Assembly: GCA_002102555.1 (NCBI GenBank)
Contig: MCFL01000001.1
Span: 124,001-188,000, forward strand
Origin: Catenaria anguillulae PL171
Lineage: Eukaryota; Blastocladiomycota; Blastocladiomycetes; Blastocladiales; Catenariaceae
DNA length: 64,000 nucleotides
Direction: 5' to 3'
The translations under genes were made by a program, and so were the position numbers. This document shows positions 35,550 through 44,663 of this stretch, piece after piece. Below the pieces are notes generated by a model, which saw only the letters and a program-made list of their open reading frames with translations, did not search any database and had not been told where the DNA came from. The stretch's first letter is position 1; every line of letters starts with the position of its first letter.

Positions 35550-36924
35550 TTACAAGTCGTCCTCATCCGACAAGAACTCGTCCTCCTCATCGTACGCATT
35601 GAGCGTGTTGAAATCGACCTTGTACCGCAACAGCCCACCAATGCCGCCAAACCCACGCACAAACTGGGATCCTTCCTGGGACCGGTTGGTCACAAACTCG
35701 AGCTGCGCGCCGAAATCCTTGTAGTGCTCGGCAAACCACTCGAGCACTGGCATCTTGTCGAGCACCTCGAGATCTTGGCCGTCTTGCGTAAACTGATCGC
35801 GGTCCTGCTCCTGAGCAGGCTTGAGGTACTTGACAATCGAGTCGTCGCCCGTGGCCGGGTTCTTGAGCACATAGCGTTGGATATCGAGGTTTTCCCATAC
35901 AATCAGGGTTTCGACGGCACCCAGGTCCAGACCCTATTGGTACGAGCGTGAGTTAAAATGAAGAAAATGTGCAAGAAAGAATTTTTTTAAAACAAAAAAC
36001 ACATACCTTGAGGGTATCCTCAATGCCAAAGCAATACTTGCCCGAATCCAAACTAATCTCATCAAAGAACTTGTTGATCAACTTCTTCTCTTGAATAAAC
36101 TTGACGTTGGCCAGCATCTCGGCCGACAACTCAATGGCTTGGTTGAACCCGTTCTCGCCACCATAACTGACATCCACAATGTTGACGACCTTGGCCTGCA
36201 ACCGCTGATCAAACATGTCTGACTGGGCCAACTCGGTCTTGAAATCGGCCGAACCGGCCATGACAATGCCCGTGACATTGACCTTGTCGTTGGTGACAAA
36301 GAACTGGACAGCCAACTCGGCCACCTTACGCACATAGTTGTGACGCTTTTCCTCGCGCAACCGCGCAAAACGCAATGCCGACTGACCACCACGTCCGTGC
36401 TTCTTTGGCAAATCCACCTGCATCTTGTGCAGCACCTCGCGCGTGTTGCCCGCGAGCGTGCCAAACAGCGCGCCGTTACCGTCCATGATAATGAATCCGA
36501 ATTTGGCATCCGACTCGAGCAGCTCGGCCAAGGGTTCCGTGTGGAACTTGTTGTCGCACATGTACAAGAAGGTGTTGACGGGTTTGAAAGGTTCGAAATC
36601 AATGTTGAGCTTCTTCTCCTTGCCGTCCTCGGTCATGGCCGTTCCACAGTAGATGAAGAGGCCATTGTTGGGGATCTTGTTGTAGAGCTTGAGCTTTTGC
36701 TGGGCAGACGTGATGGCAGACAGCACGGAAAGCCGGTTGACGCGCGACTTGATGTTGGATGCAGCGCCGTACTCGTCGGCAAGCTTCTTGTTGACGAGGG
36801 CAATTTGTTCCTTTGGCGGCAGAATCAGCGAGATCATGGACGTGCCGTTGCCGCGGGCGGCTTCGAGCGACTTGATGAGCTTCTTGACCTTCCAGACCTC
36901 GACGTTGTGGTCGACTTCAGACAT
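35550..36924 (-). CDS. SUP45: Eukaryotic peptide chain release factor eRF1
   Basis: Recognises all three stop codons in the ribosomal A site and triggers peptide release with eRF3. Exons 36924-36007 and 35933-35550 join in phase over a 73 bp intron to give 433 residues, the normal length. Domain 1 carries NIKS (about residues 60-63) and YxCxxxF as YMCDNKF (about 124-130). Domain 2 carries the catalytic GGQ near residue 180 within [20 protein letters not shown]. Domain 3 ends with an acidic tail [13 protein letters not shown]. The usual TASNIKS motif reads AASNIKS here. The Met at 36924 ([17 protein letters not shown]) is the canonical start. Divergent from the RBR ligase gene with 423 bp between the starts. 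Confidence 0.97.
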
Positions 36925-37347
36925 GGTTGGGAGAGTGGGGGAGGGGTCGGGTGGGCGGCAGGCGGGCCAACGGCAGCGATGGTCAGGCGAAGAAGGACGG
37001 GCGGGACAGGCTGGAAATGGAGGCGCTGTCGGTCGTCGATGGAATGCAGCGTGTATACGTAGCAAGCGGGCTATTCTTTGTTGCGTATCATGGGCATCAG
37101 TCGGTCCTGCTGTTTCGTGCGTCACCCGGTCCACGGCAAACGCAAACGGGCGTGGCGCTCTTGTTTGGCATGGCGCGCTGCACCTGTTGACGCCATCACG
37201 TGGTCTCATGTGGTCTTGCCTCCGCCGCTCGATCACTCACCATGTCAGCTCGTCTTCTTGAGCGCTCTCAGCATCTCGGTGCACTTACCGTTAACGTTCG
37301 AATTCGATGATGAGAGTGACCCAACCGATGCAAGTAAGCTGAGGACA
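36925..37347. promoter_or_regulatory. Shared upstream region of eRF1 and the RBR ligase
   Basis: A 423 bp gap between divergent start codons, likely to hold both promoters. No TATA box is obvious. In-frame codons extend upstream of both chosen starts but give no conserved sequence. Confidence 0.5.
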
Positions 37348-39913
37348 ATGCCAATCAGACTGCGCACTCGCTCCAGCACGCAACTTGGGGGCAACCCGCC
37401 GCCCGCTGTGTCCGTGCCCGGGGCCTTTTCTGGATTGTCCAATGACTTGGCTCCCATGATGCCACGGTCAAGTCCACGGCCACGTTCATCTTCATCTTCA
37501 TCCCCTGCATCGGCCGCCAAGCCAATCGACGAGGGCTCGCTGGAACAAGCAATGGCACAGCTCGTCAGCTTGTTTCCTTGCATTGACGAACAGTACCTCG
37601 CCCACTGCATCAACCACTATGACCCAACAACCTCGCCCGCAGAACGCGTGGCCCGTGTGGCCGAGAAGATTGTGGCCCTCAATCACGGATACTACCCAAC
37701 CATTGTCCCCGCCCAGAAAACCACCACTGCCACTGCCACCGCAGCGCCTTCGTCTGCATCTGCATCATCATCCCCATTACTCGTGCCACCAGCTTCTTCT
37801 TCTCCTTCGACGCGCCGTTCCTCTGGATCAGGGTCCTGGTCGCTCTTTTCCACGTCGCCGGCATCCACACCACCCCCGCCTTGCTTTACCCCAACGCCAA
37901 TTAACCCAACCGCCACCAAAAACGCCCACCTGCACACTCTGTCGGACCTGTTTCCTGCAACCGACCCGGCGCACCTGCGCGCCGTGATTGACCAACACCC
38001 AACCAACACCGTGTTGGCCGCCACCGACGCCCTCCTGTCAACTCCGCGCCACCGCCTGCCTCGCCGCGACTCGTTTGCTTCCCCACTGACCCGCGCCGAC
38101 CTCTTCAAATCCCAAGAATACATCCGCGGCGCACGTGCACGCCTCTACAACTCGTTCCCGCGCCTATGGAAATCGGCCATCAAGGCGTACTTTGCCGAGA
38201 ACGCGCTCGATTACGTCGCTACCTACTTGGTGCTGTCGCAGTTGCCCGACAATTCCCCCGGGTTGTTTGATGTGGTGGTCAACACGTTGTTTAAGCGTGC
38301 GAGGCAAGTGGATCCGGCCATGTACGATGCCGAGCTGCTGGCCGATGTGGATCGGCTCGAGCGCGTGCTCGCGCGCAGGCAAGTGCGGGTGGATGGTAAA
38401 TTGGCGTGGGAGGTGAATCGGGAAGAGGCCGAGAGGGAAGGGCATTTGTTCGAGTGTGCGTGTTGCTTGGATGATGTGCCTTGGGAAGAAGCAGTGGGAT
38501 GTTTGGCGGCCGAGGTGCCGCATGTTGTTTGCGTCACTTGCGTACGCAGAGGCGTGCAAGAGTATGTGTTTGGCCAGGCGGGCAAGGTGGGTGATGGCGA
38601 GCTTCGTTGCTTTGCGCCGGGAGAGGGGTGCTTGGCTGGGTATGCCGATGAGGATGTGTTGAGGGCCATTCGACTGGATCCCAAGTGTGTTGAAACGCCT
38701 ACCGACAATGGCAACGAGGTCGAGGCGCAAGAGGACGATTCAGGAACAGAGGCAGTACCGGTCACCTTCTCTCGCTACGTGCTCATGCGTGCCAAATCGG
38801 CAGCAACACAGGCTGGGCTGGCCGTGAGCGAGTGCCCGTTCTGCGCGCACTTTACGGTTGCGGATCCAAGCCAACCATCAATCTTCAACCCTGTCAACCC
38901 TCCCAACGACAACACTTTCGCACATATTGTCCTCCGATACCTCAACCTGCTCCTCACTGGGGCTTCCCAGCTCGTCACCTGGCTCAACCCATTCCCAACC
39001 CTCGTTGCCGCACCCGCTACTGTGATTCGCCCACTTCTCGCCGCTCACTATGCCCACGGCCCCGCCCCACCAGGGCCCGACGCTGCTCATCCGCTTCTCG
39101 ACCCGCGCGCCAAACTGACTCTGCGTTGGCTCATGTCCATGCTCGCCTTGCACACGCTCCTCACACTCGCCCACGTCCCTCCACTGCTCATCTCGTGCAC
39201 GCACATTGCCGGCATGGTGCGCATTGCGAGCCTGTTGCACCACGTGGACCTGGCCATGCGTTTGCGCCGCGGCGGCACGCCAGGGCATGCCGAAGGTGCG
39301 CGCGAGTTGGCTACCACGGCCGCTCTTCATGGTCACGAGGATCCGTTGCCGAGCAAAGTGCAAGTCAGTACGTGTGTGGCTCCAAAGTGCGGGCGGTCCG
39401 TATGCTTGACGTGCCGCGGTGAGTGGGTGCCGCATCACCGGTGCTATGAGGAGGTCGAAGAACAGAGTTTGGAGACGGCTGTCGAGTTGGCCATGAGCAG
39501 AGCCATCAAGCGTGTTGTACGTCATTCAACACCTCAAATCACCCCAGGTCCTTTTGTGGCGTCGCTAACACTTGTGTCTCAATCGATAACAGTGTCCGTC
39601 GTGTTACTTGCAATTCACCAAATCCGACGGATGCAATCTTATGACATGCCCACAATGCAAGTACATCATGTGCTACGTGTGCCGGCGCGAAATCGACCCC
39701 AAGGAAAAGTACCAGCATTTCTGCCAACACTTTCGCGTGCACGGCGGCAAGTGCCGCGAGTGTACGCGGTGCGAGTTGTATGCGAGCGAGGATGAGGCTG
39801 AGGTAAGGCAGCGCGCGGGCAAGCGAGCACTGGAAGAGTGGTTGGCCAGGCATCCGAGGCATGGGTTGAGTGCAGATGAGATCAAGAGGGTCAGGGAGTT
39901 GGTGAGCAAGTAA
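37348..39913 (+). CDS. RBR E3 ubiquitin ligase, RNF216/TRIAD3-like
   Basis: A RING-between-RING ligase, which passes ubiquitin through a cysteine in RING2. Exons 37348-39516 and 39593-39913 join in phase (76 bp intron) to give about 829 residues. Two possible CUE/UBA-like segments occur in the N-terminal half (LVSLFPCIDEQYLAHCINHY; LSDLFPATDPAHLRAVIDQH). RING1 begins near residue 369 (CACCLDDVPW ... CVTCVRRGVQEYVFG). The IBR region includes SECPFCAHFTV and APKCGRSVCLTCRGEW. RING2 is CPSCYLQFTKSDGCNLMTC with the candidate catalytic Cys at CNLMTC, then CKYIMCYVC. The block YQHFCQHFRVHGGKCREC right after RING2 is typical of RNF216. A hydrophobic insert with possible membrane helices (LLTGASQLVTWLNPF; LMSMLALHTLLTLAHVPPLL) sits between the IBR halves, which is unusual. 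Confidence 0.88.
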
Positions 39914-40093
39914 CGGCGGCGTGTGCGCGGAGCCACGATGCTTTTTTTGTGTGTGTGTACATATTCCAAAGCATTCACGTATGTATATTTTTTTGTGGAT
40001 GTTGTCCCCAGGATACGCTTTCACAATACACGAGCATCTCATGCACATACAGCACCTCTGAGGTCAAACGAGCAACCCCGCACAACCTCGATC

Positions 40094-41488
40094 TCAAGAA
40101 CGCGTAACCCTGGACCGCGACCGGGACCGGGACCGGGACCAATCCCTTCCACTTCCGGGCGACCGAGAGCGAGAGCGAGATCGCGACACGCTCCTCTCAC
40201 GCCCCCTGGACTGGGACCCATGGCCTCGCTCCGACTCTGACGACCAGCTCGGACTCCGCTGCTGCCTGCGCCTGAGCTCGTGCTCGCTCAACTTGCCCGT
40301 TGTCCACCCACCGGGAGCTTGTGCCTGGGACGACGGCGACGGCGACCTTGAGCGTGACACAGACCGACGACGATTGCGGCTGCGGCTGCGGCTCCACCCA
40401 CGTGCTTGGTATGGCGACGGCGAACGCCCACGTGCACGCCCGCGGCCAGCACGTGTGTCGCGATAATATGCGGGTGAAGGTGAGCGTGACGGCGAGCGTC
40501 GTCGACGCGTGTCTTGGTAGTACGTGGGCGAAGCCGATGGCGAACGTTCATGGCCACGTACGCGTTGGCGGGTAGGCGAGCGGGAGTTTGCGGGCGAGCG
40601 CGAGCGTGACCGGGAATGTCCACGGCGATGCTGATTGCGTGCGTAACGTGGCGGTGAGGGCGACGGCGACAGTCGCCGGCGACGGTAAGCAGGCGACCGT
40701 GATCGAGACCTCGAGCGTGACCAATTTGCGCTTGGTCGAGGGGCGTCACGGTTGCGGTCACGCTGAGCGGGCGGATAGCCCATCGGTGAGCGGGAGCGAG
40801 GGCGGGCGAGTGTGTTGTGGGTGGTTTGAAAGCCGCGTGGCGGCGACCGCGAGCGCTGGTGAGCTTCAAGCCGCTCGTTGGTACTTGATGGACGAATGGG
40901 CTCTTGGAGTGGACGAACAGAAACGTTACGCTGGATGTCGGCCACATATGGCTCGGGCTGGCGCGCTGGCGGAGCGTGGGCAGGTGCCAGCGAGGGCGGG
41001 AGACGTTCCTCTTTCTAGCACATGGTGCACAATGTAACAAATTGTCAACGTCTGCCTCAGTCGATGGAACGCAAAGACAAAAAAAGAATGCATACCACAT
41101 GTTCCCTCAACTTGCTAATCTTGTCCTCTAGAATCTTTCGAGGAATCCCCGACTCTTCCTTCATTGCACTCAGCAGCGTGCTCCACAGGTCCTTCATGAA
41201 TGCCGTCGTCTTTTCCTCCAAGAATCCGAGCAAGTTGATGTGCAACACCTTTGGGTCCGGCGACGGCTGGTCCAGGTACTCAAACACCATTTCCGCGACA
41301 ATGTCGTCGTCGAACCCGAGCAGCTCGACGAGGCGGCCGGACGTCCAGTCGCGCATCACATCGAGGTTGACCTTTGTCGTGTCGACCGGCTGGGCATACA
41401 CGGACGGGAACTTGGTCGTCTTGAGCAGCTTGGCCTGCTTGTCGCCAAACTTTGAGTTTTGCGACAGCGAGGTGCCGCGGAAGGCCAT
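40094..41488 (-). CDS. SRRM1/SRm160-like splicing factor (PWI domain, RS-rich)
   Basis: A nuclear RNA-processing co-activator of the SRm160 type. Exon 41488-41096 encodes the N-terminal PWI domain: MAFRGTSLSQNSKFGDKQAK, then KVNLDVMRDWTSGRLVELLG, FDDDIVAEMVFEYL and LWSTLLSAMKEESGIPRKIL, which closely follows SRRM1. The second exon (41014-40094), joined in phase after an 81 bp intron with acceptor GTGCTAG, is almost entirely Arg/Ser/Pro dipeptides ending RSRSRSRSRVTRS. The total is about 437 residues, much shorter than animal SRRM1 (about 900). The ATG at 41488 is the first Met; the in-frame codon two places upstream is TTG. Repetitive RS codons make this exon prone to length change. Confidence 0.92.
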
Positions 41489-41681
41489 CTTCAAATACTA
41501 TCGGATCTCAATGAGTAGTCGACTGGGCGAGCGGATTGCCGAGACTTGATCATGTGCATTGATTGGGGATTGGTGTCCAATCAACATGGACATGATCTGA
41601 TATGGAAAAATGATAATTTACACGGTTGATGGGATGATGTGCTTGGATGGAACACCGATCCAGCGCGAGACACGCACACAA

Positions 41682-44294
41682 TCAATCACACAATGGAACA
41701 TCTCGACACCAGACCGCTGCTCCTCCGAGCTCCATCTCCCCTATCTCGCTCCACTTACCTACCCGATCTCCCGTCACACTCACCACGCTCTTCGGCCCAC
41801 AAGCAGGACACGTTGCCTCGGGGCCCTTCTCCTTCTCGGAATTCAGTTCGTGAAACGCACGCCTGACGTCCCGCGGCCCTGCCATCCGACCCATCAACCC
41901 GCCCATCACCTGATGCAGCCTCTCCTCGTCGCTCATCTCCTCTGGCGGCTCGGGGATCAGCAACCCGCAACTCGCACAATCGACAGACGCAAGCACGTCT
42001 GGGCCATGATACATGGCGATCCCCGCACGCTCGACCGAGGTACGCATAAACTTCTTGACCATCGCAGCAACAGGTACTGGCAAGGTTTCGGCCAAATGCG
42101 TCATGTGCGGCATAGAAAGCAACTGGCCGCGGATATTTGAATGGCCTGCGCGCGGCTTGACGAGCACGTTGCCGACAACCAAGCTGCGCAGCCGTGGGCA
42201 CGGCGCCAGGAGCCGGGGTGGCGACAGCATGGACCGCACGAGTGCTTGCACGTCGGGGGCTTGCAGGGCTGTCGATTCGAATTGCGCGCAGACCAGGTGT
42301 GGGTATAGGAATAGGGTCGGGAGCACGTGTTTGGCAACGAGTGCTTGGGTGGCATCGGTCGACACAATGTGCAGGTGCTCGAGGGAGGGCGCATAGGGCA
42401 GTGCGTCGGGAACACGGTATGGGGCGGGTTTGGAGGCGAATGGCGCACGCGTGGCCGGTGGCGATTGCGCTTGAAGAGTGAGTGGGGCAAGCGAGTGGGT
42501 CGTGATTTCGAGTTTCTTGAGGTTGGCGAGCGACATGTGCTCGAACATGAGCGGTGTGCGTTGGAAAATGTCGGGACTGTCGGCGAATGCAGAAACGGGT
42601 AGAAATGACGCCGAAGATGGGCCCACAAGGTGAGGTGGCATGACAACCAGTTTGACTGACTTGAGCATGATGTTTTCCAGGCCATGGAGCAGGCCTGGGT
42701 GAATAGCGACGGTGGGTGCAACGGAATGCGGCAAATCAACTGCACCCGGCCCGCTGACTTCGAGCTGAATGCTCTGCAGGTGGCCACCTATGCGTTTGGT
42801 CGAGTCGAGTCGCGAGCGTGCTAGGCTGTCGAGATTGTGGTCCTCGAAGCCAACACGCGCTGGTTGCGTTTGAACAGCTGTAGTGGACATGACCTGATCG
42901 TTGGTGGAAAAGCAGAATGCCGAGAGGCGAAGCGATTGGAGCTTGCTCCCGCGTGGGCGGCGAATGAATCGGTCCAGATGCATGAGGACGCAATCCATGG
43001 GCGTGAAAAGATTGAGCAGCTCGAGATGCGTCAAGTTTGGCATGCAGTCGGCCAAGGATTGAGTGACAGCTTCCAAGTTGAGCGGCGTGAGAAAGAAGGC
43101 ATTGGCCACGGCAAAGTGCGTCAGCGCATCCCATCGCTGCTGGCCTTGAGCAAAACGGAGAATAGATGACTCGGTGCGGTTCACTTGGGCATTGAACTCT
43201 TGATCTTTGCTCCTTGGTGCGTAATACGACTGTTCCGGCCGTGGAAGCGCCCAGCGGATCTGATAGCACTGGTTGACAGGATTGATGAAACCATTGTCAA
43301 ACAAGGAGTTGCATCGCGCAAGATCATTGGCCTCAATCGAGATTTTTGCTGGTTTTTGGAGTTGGGTTGCATTGAGAAAGTCGAAGCGGTGATCGAGCGT
43401 CTTGCCACCATTGCTACGAATGCCCAGCGATTGCCAAGCAATGGTTGGGATCGGTACTTGAAAGATAAAGTTGACATTTGCGTGAATTGCGGCCCGACCA
43501 AGTGTCCATTGCTGTTGCTCGGCCAAGTCGGTCGACGTCAAGTCGCAAAACGGCACCAGGGAGAGGTATTTCAGCGATGCGGATGAGGTTATGTCGGTCA
43601 CGTCGATTTGCTTGCGGTCCCAATCAATGGCAGTGACAAACGACATTTTGGGTTGTGACGTTGCCGACCCAGCGGAAAGGTTGAATTCAATGGCAGAAAT
43701 GGGCGTGAACTTGGTCGAGACGAATCGGCCACCGCGGTCGCGCAAGATGCGCGCCAAGTCCAAGAGCCCAAACGTGAGGCACGCAGCAGCGGGTTGAAAG
43801 TCGCCCAAGCGTGACATATCAATCGAGTTGAGTTTGGGGCAAGTGCGGGCCATGCGAATGAACCAGGACATGGGCAACATGTTGAGAAGCTTAGCGCCAC
43901 ACCGCTTTTCCACCTCGTCGATGGAGCATATGGCGGACATGGGGTTGCCCTTTGAAAGCTCGCCAAGCGCGTCCGAGATAATGGTGAATTGGCCGGGGTC
44001 CACAAAGTATTCCGAAACAGTGATGGAGCGGACATGCTGGGCGAGGTTGGGATTGGCAGCGAGGACGGAATACAGTTGAGCCACCGCGGGCAGAGACGGA
44101 ACCAGGATGGACGAGTAGAGGATTGGGAGCGCGATGGCAGCAGCGGCCTTGCACGTGCAGGCAAACTCGACTAAGGTCGTCGGCGGCAAGGTGCCGTATG
44201 AAATGGCGAGGATCGAGCGGATGGAATCGGCCGGAAGGTGGTCAAAAAGCGACGGCGGGCCAGCCGTGGCGGTCGTCAGGGTCGTGGACATCAT
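41682..44294 (-). CDS. F-box-like/CxxC-tail family, copy D (intact, 870 residues)
   Basis: An uninterrupted family member. Residues about 15-60 resemble an F-box (LFDHLPADSIRSILAIS; LPPTTLVEFACTCKAAAAIA; LPILYSSI). A long region of Leu-rich segments follows that could fold as irregular leucine-rich repeats (for example LKSVKLVVMPPHLV). The C-terminus has conserved CPRLRSLVVGN and LLSMPHMTHLAETL, then the Cys pairs CASC and CPACGPKSVVSVTGDRV, separated by about 51 residues; a small zinc ribbon is likely. F-box proteins of this layout usually act as substrate receptors of SCF ubiquitin ligases, but the match is by eye and the substrate unknown. It is in tandem with copy E, same orientation, 369 bp apart. 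Confidence 0.82.
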   Translation of the reverse strand: MMSTTLTTATAGPPSLFDHLPADSIRSILAISYGTLPPTTLVEFACTCKAAAAIALPILYSSILVPSLPAVAQLYSVLAANPNLAQHVRSITVSEYFVDPGQFTIISDALGELSKGNPMSAICSIDEVEKRCGAKLLNMLPMSWFIRMARTCPKLNSIDMSRLGDFQPAAACLTFGLLDLARILRDRGGRFVSTKFTPISAIEFNLSAGSATSQPKMSFVTAIDWDRKQIDVTDITSSASLKYLSLVPFCDLTSTDLAEQQQWTLGRAAIHANVNFIFQVPIPTIAWQSLGIRSNGGKTLDHRFDFLNATQLQKPAKISIEANDLARCNSLFDNGFINPVNQCYQIRWALPRPEQSYYAPRSKDQEFNAQVNRTESSILRFAQGQQRWDALTHFAVANAFFLTPLNLEAVTQSLADCMPNLTHLELLNLFTPMDCVLMHLDRFIRRPRGSKLQSLRLSAFCFSTNDQVMSTTAVQTQPARVGFEDHNLDSLARSRLDSTKRIGGHLQSIQLEVSGPGAVDLPHSVAPTVAIHPGLLHGLENIMLKSVKLVVMPPHLVGPSSASFLPVSAFADSPDIFQRTPLMFEHMSLANLKKLEITTHSLAPLTLQAQSPPATRAPFASKPAPYRVPDALPYAPSLEHLHIVSTDATQALVAKHVLPTLFLYPHLVCAQFESTALQAPDVQALVRSMLSPPRLLAPCPRLRSLVVGNVLVKPRAGHSNIRGQLLSMPHMTHLAETLPVPVAAMVKKFMRTSVERAGIAMYHGPDVLASVDCASCGLLIPEPPEEMSDEERLHQVMGGLMGRMAGPRDVRRAFHELNSEKEKGPEATCPACGPKSVVSVTGDRVGKWSEIGEMELGGAAVWCRDVPLCD

Positions 44295-44663
44295 GGTTGA
44301 TGTGGTTGATGGGCGCAGGTTCCGTCGACAAGGGCTCGGGGCTGGGCGGTTGTTGGCGCAAGGAAGCTTGAGGTTGGCGAGCTGAGTGATTCAATTGCAT
44401 GAGAATGCCTCGGGTTCCATGGCATGACGTCGACAATCGCACGGCTGTTTTTCCATTTGTCGTCGGTCGGGGTCGCGCGGCCTGTCCGCGAGACACGGCT
44501 GTGCAGCACGAACCAACCAACGACCTGAACAACATAGGTATGCACAATCCTATGCATTCGACAAGATCCAAACTTTTTCACAAGGACACCTTACGTACTC
44601 CATGCATCCATCATTTGTTGCACGCACTCGGGAGCACATTCATACAGTATCACTGGAAGCACC
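44295..44663. other. Spacer between tandem copies D and E
   Basis: 369 bp between the start of copy D and the stop of copy E. It must hold the promoter of D and the 3' end of E. No further feature seen. Confidence 0.5.

Noticed and set aside
40094-41014. Long shadow frames opposite the RS-rich exon
   Set aside because: Both strands stay open because of the Arg/Ser dipeptide codon pattern; the PWI exon fixes the true strand.
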